Shown here: one piece after another, positions 32,801 through 44,524 of the stretch
How positions within the stretch are numbered: the first letter of the stretch is position 1
Layout: each line of letters opens with the position of its first letter
Source: Atherix ibis
Taxonomy: Eukaryota; Arthropoda; Insecta; Diptera; Athericidae
Reading direction: 5' to 3'
Assembly: GCA_958298945.1 (NCBI GenBank)
Contig: OY282609.1
Span: 33,019,212 to 33,083,211 of the forward strand
DNA length: 64,000 bases
Made by a program: the position numbers and the translations under genes
The notes under the pieces: generated by a model
What the model was told of the DNA's origin: nothing
The model's database searches: none
The model's input: only the letters and a program-made list of their open reading frames with translations

Positions 32801-34354
32801 ATAAAAAAAAATGCACACTAATTAACGGCAAAATATATTCTTAAATAGAAGAAAAAATTCTTAGTCAATAATTTTGTAAATATTATTAATAAATTAGGTA
32901 AAGATTATTACAGAAACAATTAGTAGAGAGAGAAGAAAATACTATTAATTGCGAAAATATTCAAAAAGTGTGGTTACAAGAAATATTATACTTTGAAATT
33001 AACTTTGAAATCCACGTATGGCTTGTGGATATTATGAAATAATCATACCGCCCCCCCCCCCTCTAATCGGATGCTAAAATTGCGTTTATTTAAAGAGAAA
33101 TTATGAATTTATTTAATATTTGGAAAAATTAATATTTATTAATTGTTCTTCGAATGATTATTGCAATTATGATTTTTGATTTAATTCCAATTTAGACTAG
33201 ACCAATGAGACTTTGTATCCTTGGCAAAGTGTATTGTTTGGATTGCTTTGATTTGATAGCAAAATTATTGTGCAAATGGCTAGCAATGCCAGAGACTCAT
33301 AATATGGGTGGGTCTGATGAGGTATATTTACATTCGTAAAGCTTTTGCCTACCATTTGTTTATGAGTTGTTAGCCTTCCATTTTGAATTAATTGCAGTCC
33401 TTGTGTTTTTGGTTTGGCCTTATTAAAGGTTAATTGATTCTCAACCGTCTGACACGTTTACCTATTTTTTTCTTTTCTTTTTTTTTCCTATCAAAAATAC
33501 TTTTATTCTCAAGTACGATTAATAGACTTTTTATATAATAAACGAAGGTATATGGGGGTTAGTGTCACGAAATATATATTTTTTTCCAACCAAAATTTAT
33601 CGAATAAGTATTATTTGGTTTTTGTTTAAAAAATTCTTTTAATTCAAATTTTTTTTTCTTGGTATTTTTCTCTTCAATGTCAATAATGGTCATTTATTCT
33701 TATACTATCTCATATTGTAATTTGATATTTAGATATCTATTTGATATCATGCAAAACACCAAAAAATATGACACGCGATAACAAAATGACCATATTTAAA
33801 TGGTAAAATTAATATAATTTTTTTGCTTCATTTAATTTATTTGATTTTTTTTTTAGTTTTGTACTCGTCTACATTTGTAACGCCATCTTTAATAATAAAA
33901 CTATGCTTAATCGATCTCTTTGGTAATTGTTATGCTTAATTAATGACTGAAAAAGAAAATTCCTATAAATTAGCTAAATATTTTTACTTGCAAGAAGATG
34001 GCAGTAATTAATGTTCATTTGGAGTAGTTTTTAAAAGAAATTTTAACCTTTTAAATTTTTTATTTTATTTTGAGCTAAAAAAAAAGGATTTGTCTTTTGT
34101 ATTTTAATATATTTATTTAGTAACTGATAATATGAACTTTTGGAATAGTTTGTTCAATTTTTTTCTTATAATTATGATTATTTTTAATTTGTATGATAAT
34201 TAACATCTTAAACTGGGAAATATTTATTTTAAATTGAATAAGAAATTAAATTTATGATAAGTGGAGATAATAGCTTCGTTTGAGTTTCACGATCGAGGGG
34301 GTGGATTAAAAAAGTTTGCCGAATTACAGTTAAAACAAATTAATTTTGTTTAAT
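32801..34354. other. AT-rich non-coding stretch with a C homopolymer
   Basis: No gene recognised. A run of 11 cytosines at 33051-33061 stands out strongly in this AT-rich context. Confidence 0.5.
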
Positions 34355-34356
34355 TA

Positions 34357-35596
34357 TTGAGTTGTCAAGAAAGTAATTTCTTTTTTTTTAAATAAAACTG
34401 AAAGACGATTTTCTTATAGTAAATTAATATTTTATTCAATTAAATATTGTCCAGTCTGATCCAATATCCTTTGCAATCTTTCTTGCAGTAGCATAATTCT
34501 ACGCTTATAAAATTTTTGTTCTTTGCTGGCAAAAAACTGATCCAAGTTATTTTTGACCTCCTCATTGGAATTAAACGTTTTACCGTCCAAAAATTTTTGT
34601 AGAGACCGGAATAAATGATAATCGGAACAAAAGTTAGTCTGAAGAGTATGATGGGTGTGGCAGTATATCCCATCCAAGCTCTAAAATCTTTTGCCGAGTG
34701 ATCAAACTTGTATGTGGTTTCGCATTATCCTGTTAGAAGACTATATCTTTCCTATTGACCAATTCTCGCCTTTCTTCTTTAAGTGAATTATTCAATTTGT
34801 CCAACTGATGAGAGTACACTTCATAATTGATCGTTGTATTGCGCGGTAGATACTAAAAAAACCGATTTCTTTAAAATCCCACCAAACAGATAGCTTTTTT
34901 TAGAATATTGGATTTCGAAGTGCTTTGAACCGGTTCATCTATTCTACTCCAGGATCTTTTGCGCTTAACATTGTTGTAGATAAGCCATTTCTCGTCCCCA
35001 GTGATGATACGCTTCAAAAATGGATTATTTTCTTGGGGTTTGAGAAGCAAATCACAAACATCAATGTGACGGTACAATTTTTGTTCCGGTAAGAAGATGG
35101 GGAACCATATGTCGAGCTTCGAGATAAACCCTATTCGTTTCAAATGATCATGAACGGTCGTATTCGATAAATTTAATCTCATAGCGATCTTACGAGTTGT
35201 TATTCGCCGGTTTGCATCAATTAATGCCTTTATTGTGTCTTCATTAGCTTCAACTGGCCTTCCAGAACGTGGTGCATCTTCGTAATCAAAATTGCCGAAT
35301 CGAAATTTTGCAAACAAGTTTTGGCACTGGCGCTCACTTAACACATCTTCTGCTTGAACAGAATTTTTATCTTTTCTATAGTAAAAAAGTAGAATATGAC
35401 GAAAATGTTGTTTTTCACATTCCATATTTCAAAGTGTATCAACCAAAAACTATTGTACAGAATCAATCGAGTAAGCCTTGTTATGTCAGCTATCAAAATA
35501 CATATGATTATTCGGCTTAAGTGTGAAGTTGGTTATGAAAAAATACAATTAAGTTCTCTGTTGGGAAACAACGAAATTACTTTCCGGACAACCCAA
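34357..35596 (-). mobile_element. Family C mariner, copy C3
   Basis: It starts TTGAGTTGTCAAGAAAGTAA at 34357 and ends TTTCCGGACAACCCAA at 35596, each flanked by TA. The coding strand is minus. At 1240 bp it is the most complete family C copy in the window. Confidence 0.93.
34432..35425 (-). pseudogene. Family C mariner transposase, best-preserved copy
   Basis: The start at 35425 gives MECEKQHFRHILLFYYRKDK. The first 184 codons are open: first helix-turn-helix (LSERQCQNLFAKFR), a GRP linker, second helix-turn-helix (RRITTRKIAMRLNLSNTTVH) and the linker FISKLDIWFPIFL. They also include the first catalytic aspartate in IITGDEKWLIYNN. Frameshifts begin at about 34880, and a deletion has removed the TCDxDLAPSD part around the third aspartate (it reads YCHTHHTLQTNFCSDYHLF). 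The C-terminus ends at 34432. A few small lesions separate it from a full frame, but the catalytic centre is not intact. Confidence 0.88.
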
Positions 35597-35616
35597 TATA
35601 TTTTAAATATCAATAT

Positions 35617-36372
35617 AATTCCCTCTTAAGCCAATACACATTCTCCAATGTCTCTCAAGTTTTTCGATTCCCTTACGGCCATGGCTTTCTTCGAGATCCT
35701 CCAAATATCTGCTCAATGCGTTTATGAGCTTTTCATCCGATGAGATTCTGTTTTTAATTTCATAAACAGATGAAAGTTCGATGGAGCCAAATCTAACAAA
35801 TATTTTTTTGGATCTTTAGTTCTCTCAAATTTTTGCTGAGTGATTACACATTGTCATGGTGGAACAACACTTTTGTTTCGTCATACTCGCCCGCTTTTTC
35901 TAAATTTCTGCATGTAAATTTGCAAAAAGCTTTTCATAGCAATTGCCACTGACCATTTTTCTATTTTTTCTGCAGCCAATTAGGAAAATTTCTTTTCCAT
36001 CCAAAACAAACCGATGCCAACACCTTTCCAACCGATAAAATGGTTGATCTTCCCTTTATTCGCAGCCAATTCTACTGCCTTCAACCGACTATTTTGTTTT
36101 TTACCTTAGCTCTTCATTGCTAAGGTATAGTGGTAAACCCATTTTGTTAAAAATATCTTTTAATATTGCAAACCAGTAGTCGACCGATGTTCAGACTCGA
36201 AACAGTATTTGTTCTGCATCATACAAAAGCTTTTTAAGGCCCATGTCATCGTGTAGGATATGAAGCACATGTTCAAATGAAATACTTCAAGCTTCCTCCA
36301 TTTTGCGCACATTTTTTCACAGGCCTGACAGAAAAATTGCATATTAATTTTATATACTTGGCCAATTTTCCT
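35617..36372 (-). pseudogene. Mariner transposase remnant (family F, irritans-like)
   Basis: The minus strand across several frames gives KWRKLEVFHLNMCF and TWALKSF near 36220-36310, then NHFIGWKGVGIGLFWMEK near 35990-36040. YEKLFANLHAEI, KVLFHHDN (second catalytic block near 35860), LLDLAPSNFHLF (third block, aspartate replaced by asparagine) and KGIEKLERHWRMCIGLRGNY near 35630-35690 follow. The last motif is the typical C-terminus of irritans-group mariners. The N-terminus and inverted repeats are not recognised. It lies immediately right of copy C3. Confidence 0.65.
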
Positions 36373-36380
36373 TCCAAATA

Positions 36381-36412
36381 TAATAACCCAATGACTGTTT
36401 ATTGGGTTATTA
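36381..36412. repeat. Perfect 12-bp inverted repeat
   Basis: TAATAACCCAAT and ATTGGGTTATTA are separated by 8 bases. The arms resemble the outermost bases of the family C inverted repeat (TATTGGGTT), so this may be the collapsed remains of two facing family C ends. Confidence 0.7.
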
Positions 36413-36736
36413 TTTTAAAAATTAGGAGTATACAGAAAAGTAATTAATGAATTTTTTTCCAACAATTTTATTTTATTTTCATACCTTAATATAATCCTAT
36501 TCAAATTAGTTTGCTTGGGCAGGTGGAGGCGTTGTTTCCAATTTTTTTTCGGTGAAATAAAATTTGAAAGTTATTTGAATAATGCTATCTGGAAATAATT
36601 ATGCTTGTGAAAGGAATAAGGCATAACTATTTTAATATAGTATTAGTTATTATTAATTATTGGGTTGTTCGGAAAGTAATTTTTTTTTTATATAAAATAA
36701 AAATGAAAGACGATTTTCTTATAGTGAATTAATATT

Positions 36737-37727
36737 TTATTCAATGAAATATTGTCGAGTCTGATCCAATACCCTTTATCATCTTTCTGGCAGTAGCATG
36801 ATTCCAAGCTCATAAAATGTTTGTTCTTTGCTAGCAAAAAACTGATGCAAGTGATTTTTGACCTCCTAATTTAAATTAAACGTTTTACCGTCTAAAATTT
36901 TTTGTAGAGATCGGAACAAATGATAATCGGATAGTGCTAGGTCTGGAGAATATGGTGGGTGTGGCAGTATACCACATCCAAGCTCTAAATGCTTTTGCCG
37001 AATGGTCAAAATTATATGTGGAACACTATACCTTTCCTATTGACCAATTCTGGCATTTTTCCTTTAAGTGAATCATTCAATTTGTCCAACGGTATACTTC
37101 AGAATTGATCGTTATGTTGCTCGGTAGAAGGTCAAAATAAACGATTATTTTGAAATCCCACCAAACAGATAGCATATTCTTTTTTTTATGAATATTGACC
37201 TTCAAAGTGCTTTGAACCGGTTCATCTTTTCTACTCCAGCATCTTTTGCGCTTTACATTATTGTAGACAACTCATTTCCCGTCCCCAGTAATGATACGCT
37301 TAAAAAATTGATTATTTTGTTGGCGTTTGACAAGAAAATCACAAACGTCATTGCGACAGCACAAATTTTTTTCCGTAAGAAGATGAGGAACCCATATGTC
37401 GAGCTTTGAGATTAAACCTAACCGTTTCAAATGATCATGAACGGTCTAATTCGATAAATTTAATCTCTCATCGATCTCACGAGTTGTTATTCAACGGTTT
37501 GCATCAATTAATGCCTTTATTGTGTCTTCATCAGCTTCAACTGGTCTTCCAGAACGTGGTGCATCTTCGAGATCAAAATTTTTGCAAACCAAATATTGGC
37601 ACTGGCGCTCACTTAACACATCTTCTCCATACACATCGGATAATTTTTTTCCTGCTTTAACAGCATTTTTATCTTTTCTATAGTAAAAAAGTAGAATATG
37701 ACGAAAATACAGTTTTTCACTTTCCAT
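36737..37727 (-). pseudogene. Family C mariner transposase, broken
   Basis: The start at 37727 gives MESEKLYFRHILLFYYRKDK. The first helix-turn-helix is readable (KKLSDVYGEDVLSERQCQ) with a small deletion in the NWFAKFRSGNF segment. Later pieces contain VYNNVKRKRSWSR-like and NQLDEW-type remnants, and the second catalytic region is lost by a deletion near 37010-37030. The ancestral stop is at 36737. It is inactive. Confidence 0.85.
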
Positions 37728-37874
37728 ATTTAAAAGGGTATCAACCCAAAACTACTATGCAGAATCAATCGAATTTTTTCACAAGTAAGTCTTGCTATGT
37801 CAGCTGGCAAAATACATATGATTATTCGGCTTAAGTATGAAGTTGGTTGTGAAAAAATACAATTAGGTCCTCTG

Positions 37875-38156
37875 ACTGATAACTGTAACTTTACCCTTAC
37901 AGTTATTCCTTTACCGATAACTAAAACTGCACGGCAATCAATCAATATTATAGGAACCAACAAAAATAACAGTTAATAATTTGCCACATAAAATTTTATT
38001 TGAAACGAATTCTATCAATGGTTAATAACCTATGTAATCATAACCACAGAAAAAAATTAAAACTTAATTTAATTTGGAGCTTTTGAGCAAAAGGAACTTG
38101 AGAGAAATATTTTGAAGCTTTTGAGCAAAAGCAACTTGAGAGTAATTTTTTGATAT
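37875..38156. mobile_element. Unclassified insert in copy C4
   Basis: This 282-bp block has no counterpart in other family C copies. TCTG stands immediately before it (37871-37874) and at its right edge (38157-38160), which could be a 4-bp target duplication. It contains a 38-bp direct repeat (AGCTTTTGAGCAAAAG at about 38078 and 38116). No terminal inverted repeat was identified. Confidence 0.45.
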
Positions 38157-38200
38157 TCTGTTGGGAAAAACGAAATTACTTTCCGAATTAGAACCCAATA

Positions 38201-40248
38201 TTAAAATAATTGAGATAGGCGAAAGTCTCTTCAAAGTGAGATGAAGTCTGGAACTACAAATAAAGTAGCAATTGTTAAATTTAAAATAGAACTTGAATTA
38301 TAATAAGTTCAACACCACAGGAAGGGCATGCAGGACCAGGCTGGTTTTTGAAAAGAACAATATGGGTAAGTGCCCAATTCGCATTCTGAGAAATTTTCTT
38401 GCCCAGCTTGTGTGAAACAAGTAAATTTTATGTGCCCAGTTTCTATAGGAATACTTTGTGATCAGAAATAAACTATTTACTAGATTTGCTTTAATATAGC
38501 AATAACAGTTGTGGAATCCATTTGAGGTAATTTTACTTAGGACTGCCTCATGGAAGTGTAGATGTCAGTTACTAAATTATCCAGTATCCAATTATTATTT
38601 TTAATATGCTATCCTGTCAAAATTCGTCATTTTTACAAAGAGTTAAGAAGAAAATTTCGAAGAAGGGAATTTGATGTGTGCTAGAAGCTTCACGGAGAGA
38701 ATATCGTATTTGGTTTGATTTTTACTAATTTAACTAAGAGTTTTTTTTATTCTTCACTATCATTATAGAGTGTAAATTTTTTTTAAAAATAAAATAAAGT
38801 GACTGTCAAAATAGTTTAATTTAAAAGAGAAATAATTATTCTTCAATTCAAAAAATATTACGAAATTCAATAAAAAAAAAATTCAAAAGAAAAAGTAATC
38901 GTTCATTAGTCATATTTCTTTCATTATTCCAAATCAATTTCAAAGGAACGTGAACTTAGAAGACTAACATTGAATATATGAAAAAGCGGAAGATTGAAAT
39001 GAAAATAGAAAATAACTGAGCTCCTCCTTAGTTAGCTATTGTCATATTTAATCTCCGCCAAGCTTTAGCATTCATATTAGAATAAGATATACTGTATTCA
39101 AGGCCAATTGACATTTCAAGAACAGAATAAGAACATCCCTTATTCTCGTCGCTATATACCGGTGCTTGCCTGGAAAATTTCCAGTATCCTTCCAGAGAAA
39201 TAATATTACTTGTTATGCGTTGTACGAAATATTTTTGGTTGTTATACTATTCTATCATTTATGTTATTCGTCGTGATGGTGTCAAAATTGCTTGATACTA
39301 TGTATTTGGTATTAACAATATGCAGCAGAGTTTTAGAGTTTTGTCTACACTGTCACATTGTTTTCTCTGTTAAATCGTTGGCTGTACTGATTAGATGAAC
39401 CTTGACATTTGACATTTTATTGTTGTTTGTTTTATCGGTTAAATTTTCTTAAAATTCTCTACTTTCAAAAGCTTTCAAATTTATAAAAGAAAAGAACAAG
39501 AAGTACGGGAATTCCCCTCCTCCCCCGTTTTATGTGTTTCTAGATGATTTGATATGAAATGTTGAAAGTAAATTTTCCAATTACCTTTCTAGGTACATCA
39601 ATCTACCAATTAGTTTGTAAGGGGTTTTAGCGTAAGCCATTAATTTCAATTTATTTTTAATTTTTTTTAAAATTTATTTCAAATGTATTTTTTTTTATAA
39701 CGCAAGAGGATATTTATAAAAACAGAAAAAACTCAGAAGACTGACTTTTCTAAAGAAACAACACCAATGAACGATTTAATTTTAAGAAATTAACATACAC
39801 CAAGTATGAAGGCATTTTTTGAGTTATTCCCTCATCATCAACCGGGCGACCGCTTTAAATCTGCTGAATCAAAAACTTCAAAAGTACCGGCTTCGCGACA
39901 TGGTCTTCCAGTTGGACATTCCTAGAATGTTTTTGGCCGTCTGTGGTGTTTGTGTTGTTTTTTTTGGAGTGGTGCTTTCTAAAAATCACACCCTTTTTCG
40001 ATTTTATGGTTAGAGGTTTCGATCGCTTTAATCTACAATAGAATTACTGAAATAGGCTCTGTTAACCGATCCCTATATTGGCTTGAAAAAGTTATTCAAC
40101 ATCGTTTAATATTTAAAATTTTTCTTGGGTGTTACTTAGTCAATAGGTCTAAAGTTCTAATCTTTCAAATTCCCTTACGTTTTAAAGGCTTTAAATAAAT
40201 CAAAACCATCAACATTTCTCTAAAACATTTGTTTTTTTTCAATTCTAG
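38201..40248. other. Non-coding stretch, nothing recognised
   Basis: About 2 kb without a recognisable gene. Small frames such as 39210-39398 and 39819-40013 do not resemble known proteins. Confidence 0.45.
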
Positions 40249-40250
40249 TA

Positions 40251-41471
40251 CCAGGTGTATAAGGTTAAATGCGCTGTTTTCAAGTCAAAAAAACATGTTT
40301 TTTTCATAGACAGCAAAAATTAATTTATTCAAAGTACTTGCCCTTGCTATGTACACATTTTTCCCATCTCTCGGGCAATTTGTGGATACCAGGCCAAAAA
40401 AATTCCTTCTTTTTCAAGGCAAACCACTCATCAAGCCATTTTCGGACGTCTTCGTAAGAATCGAAGTGGTGCTCAGCGAGCGCGTGGCCCATCGCCGAAA
40501 ACAGGTGGAAGTCGGAAGGGGTTAGGTCTGGTGAATAAGCGGGGTAGGGTAGCACCTCCCAGTTGAGTGTCTCCAAGTAGTTTCGCACCATTTTTGATGT
40601 GTGCGATGCACGCAGAGCACGGTTCAATTTGATCAGTTGATGGTGGTAGCGGTGCGCATTGACAGTTTCACCAGGTTTCAACATGTCATAGTAGACGATA
40701 CCCTACTGATCCCACCAAACGCGCAGCATCGTCTTCCGTCCGAAACGATTTGGTCTTGGGGAAAATGTTGATGGTTGGCCAGGATCAACCCACGATTTCT
40801 TGCATTTAAGATTCTCGAAATATATCCACTTTTCATCACCTCTCACAATCCGGTGAAGGAACGATTTTCTTTTTTGTCTGTCGAGAAAGATTTCGTATGT
40901 GTTTTGGCGTTACTCCATCTGCCTATCGTTCAATTCATGAGGCACCCATTTTCCGATATTTTCAATCTTCCCGATGGCACGGAGACGTATGAAAATGGCT
41001 GGTTGAGTAACACCCAATTGCTCCGTGAGCATTTTTTGAGATTGGGTATCGTCGTCGTCCAAAAGAGCCTACAATTGATGGTCCTCAACCTTCCAAGGCC
41101 GATTTTCACGCCTCTTGTCCCGCAAGTCAAAATTGCCGTCTTTGAACCGACGAAACCAAACTCGGCACGTTGTTTCCGATAAAACACTATCACGATAGGC
41201 CTCCATAAGCAATCGATGCGATTCGGTAGCCGATTACTTCAAGTTGAAGCAGAAAAGTAGAGCTTCCCGCATATGCTCTTTTTCTGGCACAAAACTAGCC
41301 ATGATTACCAAAGGAAAAATGTATGTTTTTGTACAAAATTGCTGACAATATGTACTGATTAATGTAGACAGATGTCAAATTCATAAAAAAAAGTATGGCG
41401 TGCCCATTGTAGCTTAATACGCTCACTCACGCCATCTATGACCAAACAGCAGATTTAAGCTTTACCCCTGA
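40251..41471 (-). mobile_element. Family A mariner (Mos1-like), copy A3
   Basis: It starts CCAGGTGTATAAGGTTAAAT at 40251 and ends AGCTTTACCCCTGA at 41471, flanked by TA at 40249-40250 and 41472-41473. The coding strand is minus. At 1221 bp it is nearly full length. Confidence 0.93.
40325..41302 (-). pseudogene. Mos1-like mariner transposase, broken
   Basis: The start at 41302 reads MASF where sisters have MSSF. Both helix-turn-helix segments, VPHELNDRQME and TGDEKWIYFEN (in shifted frames) are readable. The C-terminal 119 codons (40325-40684) are open: LKPGETVNAHRYHHQL, YSPDLTPSDFHLF (third aspartate), KWLDEWF and a KGKYFE end at 40325. A deletion at about 40610 fuses LNRAL to ASHTSKMV and removes the second catalytic aspartate (HDNAP motif), so this copy is catalytically dead regardless of its frameshifts. 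Confidence 0.9.
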
Positions 41472-41473
41472 TA

Positions 41474-43008
41474 AATTGTAAGCTTTTCGATTTGAAATTA
41501 ATTTTTTTTTTGTTTAAAAAACTAATTTACTGGTAAATTGTATTGTTATGAGGAATAATTTAGAATTGTGTAATTTTATTTCTAAAAATAACCCAAACAT
41601 TTTATTAAGAAACGTCTACTTTGAGTGGAGATCATCCATTTATATAAAAAAAATACCGATGTTCACCACTTAATATGATGTTCTTCATAATTTTTTTATG
41701 TATCAGGTAATATCAGAGCAACTTTTACTTTTCATAACCCTTATTATTTTATTGTTATATCATTTTATTTTTATTGCTACGAGAGTATATTGCTAAAATA
41801 ATGAATAATGAGAAAGGATTTTTGCAAAAAAGCTTACTCAATTTATAGCGAAATTTAATAAAAAATGATATAAGTCCCTAAACGGAATAAGGGAGCAATG
41901 ATGAACTCATTAATCTAAAGTACGTATTAATTTATTTCTTGTTAGCCTTAAATTTCTTATTACAACCAGAGAAATAAGCGCAGAGTCTGAACGGAGAGAC
42001 ATGAAATTGGGTTAAGTTGTGTTATCGTAAAATATCATACATTCTCGTATACTCTTTCCGAACCACTCCAATATTATAGGTACGGCTATGTACATGGATA
42101 TACTGGTACATACAAAGTAGTTATATGTTTTAACTATAGATGAGAAAATAAAATACGAACAAATGATAGGATTACATAATATCTGCGCCATGTAAACATA
42201 CGTACAAGTATTATACGTTTTTAGTGTGTCTGTGATAAATTATACTGCCTTTTTGGGATAAACCTATCCAAAGTATGTTATAAAAAGTTGTACAAGGGTT
42301 TAGGGATTTTCTTGCCATTCCTTTTTCTTGGACTTTTACAGTGGTTCACAAAAATTAAGAAGCTATCAAACAATTAGTCATCAGATTATGGTTTATGAGA
42401 AAATATGTTCATTTGTTTAAGAAAAACTACGAAAAAAATCAAAGTATTTCAGTAATTTCGTCTCAAACTCAGTTTATATTACGAGTAATAAGATTTTTTC
42501 TCGCTTATCAAATCTGTATTTTTTCATTCTATAATTTATAAATTAACAAATATTACTAAAAAAAAAATTCACGAACACTATTCAGTAGGAGTCTTCGTAT
42601 TTTGATCTAGACTCTATAATTCAATTGTTAAGATTTTAGTTGTTTTAAAGAATCCTTAATTACCATTGCGCTAATATATATTTTTAATTTATTTTTTATA
42701 TTGCCTGCTGCAAAAAATTTTAGGTATTTTCTATAAAAGTAATAAAAAGAAAATGTAATTTATTAATTACCCCAGTAGGTATTTTAATTGTCATCTGGCA
42801 ACACTGCTTACTTTCTTTGATAAAGTGCATTAGGCCCTCCTACACGTGCAGTGCAAGTTTCAACGTTTTCCAGGAAACTACGAGTATATGTTAAAGAATC
42901 ATATACAATATTAATTCATTCAGAACTTACTTAGAGAATTTAATTTCCGCTTTTTTGAGTAAAAAGGAGGATGGCCTTGGGCTGTCAGTTTGAATATTGT
43001 CTAACACA
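41474..43008. other. Non-coding stretch, nothing recognised
   Basis: About 1.5 kb of AT-rich sequence without recognisable genes or element ends. Confidence 0.5.
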
Positions 43009-43010
43009 TA

Positions 43011-43941
43011 CGAGGTCTGTTCAAAAAGTATCGCGAATTTTGGGTTTTTTCAAAAATTATTTATTTATTCATGAATATCTATTTTTTCCCCTTCAAAGTA
43101 ATCCCAACCAGATATTATACACTTGTGCCAACATTTTTTCCAATCCTCGAAGCACTTCAAAAAATCATTTTTTGTGATCTTGTTCAGCTCCTCCTTCGAT
43201 GTCGTCTTTATCTCCTCAATCGTAGCGTAGCGTCGACCTTTCATGGGGCTCTTCAGTTTCGGGAACAAGAAAAAGTCACAGCCGGCCAGATCTAGGGAAT
43301 ACGGTGGCTGCGGCATTATTAGTGTGTTGTTATTGGTCAAAAATTCGTGTACAAGCAACGATGCGTGAGCAGGGGCGTTATCATTGTGCAAAAGCCAATT
43401 TTTGTTCTTCCAGAAATCCGGACGTTTCTGGCAGATTGCTTCACGCAACTTGCGCATAACTTGTAGGTAATATTCTTTATTGACCGTTCTACCCTGTGGC
43501 AAGAACTCATGATGCACCACGCCCCTGCAATCAAATAAAACTGTAAGCAAAACCTTCACATTCGGGCGTCCGCCACGCTTTTCGTCGTTCACATCTTCTC
43601 GGCCCTCTGAGAACATTTTGTACCACCGATAAACGTTGCTTCGGTCCAAGATAGCTTCACCATATGGTACAGTCAATATTCGAAATACGTCCGCGCAATT
43701 AATTTTGTTTTTCACAAAACTTTTTCTTTGATCCAGTTTTTGGAATTGGCAAAAATCGAAGACGAGCCAAAACACGTACAAGCAAAGCAGCTGTCAAAAA
43801 ATAACTGAGCATTCAAAATGGCCGAACTTGTCGGCATAAGTGAGAGACATGAGCACCAACATAACGCTACAAAAATTCGAAAATCAAATATACGAAACCC
43901 GCGGAAATTCAAAATCCGCGATACTTTTTGAACAGACCTCG
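43011..43941 (-). mobile_element. Family B mariner, copy B7
   Basis: It begins CGAGGTCTGTTCAAAAAGTA at 43011 and ends TTTTTGAACAGACCTCG at 43941, each with flanking TA. The coding strand is minus. It is 931 bp with an uninterrupted long reading frame, unlike any other copy here, and has good ends. Confidence 0.94.
43065..43781 (-). CDS. Internally deleted mariner transposase, 238-codon open frame
   Basis: This is the longest open frame in the window. The sister start codon (MDQ) is LDQ here, at 43736, so translation would need the upstream in-frame ATG at 43781, which adds 15 leader-encoded residues (MYVFWLVFDF...). The first helix-turn-helix is intact (NCADVFRILTVPYGE, RSNVYRWYKMF). At the GRP linker (DEKRGGRP) an in-frame deletion joins directly to NVKVLLTVLFDCRG. 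The second helix-turn-helix and the first catalytic aspartate are therefore missing. The second (LHNDNAPAH) and third (CDFFLFP) aspartates remain with 34 residues between them, and the C-terminus DYFEGEKIDIHE is complete. It cannot cut DNA. It could at most bind or interfere, which is speculation. A chance survivor is equally possible. Confidence 0.7.
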   Translation of the reverse strand: MYVFWLVFDFCQFQKLDQRKSFVKNKINCADVFRILTVPYGEAILDRSNVYRWYKMFSEGREDVNDEKRGGRPNVKVLLTVLFDCRGVVHHEFLPQGRTVNKEYYLQVMRKLREAICQKRPDFWKNKNWLLHNDNAPAHASLLVHEFLTNNNTLIMPQPPYSLDLAGCDFFLFPKLKSPMKGRRYATIEEIKTTSKEELNKITKNDFLKCFEDWKKCWHKCIISGWDYFEGEKIDIHE

Positions 43942-43943
43942 TA

Positions 43944-44524
43944 CATCTCCCTGTTCTCTACCTCAGGTAACATTGTTCCTTCGAACCGGATAGGTTCAAC
44001 ATGAGCAAATATGAAGATATCTTGTGTCGCGAATGTGTAGATGAGCTGTGGGCTCAACATAGTGAAAATCATACTAAAAGCTGTCGACCATGAAACAAGA
44101 ACATATTTCATGAATGATGGGTTTGGTATCATTGAAAGCGAGTTTTATGATTTTAAAGCGGTAGTGACAAATACTTAGGCTTAAATAATATAAATAGCGG
44201 CTGTTGAACAAATTTATTTTAATTTCCTTTATTTGAACAATAAAACGCACAGTTTTCTTCTGAAAAAGAGTACAAAAAGAGTACAACACGAAAACCATTC
44301 AAAATATAGAGGAATTCATAAAAATTTTATTTATAATTATTATTGTATTTTTAAAAAAAATAAAAATGTATAAAAATACATAGAAACTTTCAGTCCGTTA
44401 ATTAAAATATAATTTTTAATTTAGTCTATTTTAGATTTTATAACCTGTATTCTTTATAGGTTTTCGTTTCGTTTATGGTAATTTAAAATTATATTTGTCA
44501 CTGCTCCGGACTTTTCCCAGCAAG
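43944..44524. other. Unassigned stretch with an open minus-strand frame
   Basis: An 82-codon frame at 43884-44132 reads MKYVLVSWSTAFSMIFTML and onward, looking hydrophobic, but I recognise no family. It runs into the end of copy B7. Probably not a gene. Confidence 0.35.

Larger units (their letters stand above)
36660..38198 (-). mobile_element. Family C mariner, copy C4, with internal insert
   Basis: It starts TTGGGTTGTTCGGAAAGTAA at 36660 after TA and ends near 38198 with a decayed TTTCCGAATTAGAACCCAA before TA. The coding strand is minus. The leader next to the right end is interrupted by about 282 bp of unrelated DNA (37875-38156), so the element spans 1539 bp rather than about 1250. Confidence 0.88.

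Noticed and set aside
39819..40013. 64-codon plus-strand frame with hydrophobic stretch
   Set aside because: No homologue recognised and no context; likely decayed repeat or chance.
43884..44132. Hydrophobic 82-codon minus frame next to copy B7
   Set aside because: It crosses into the mariner end and matches no known family.
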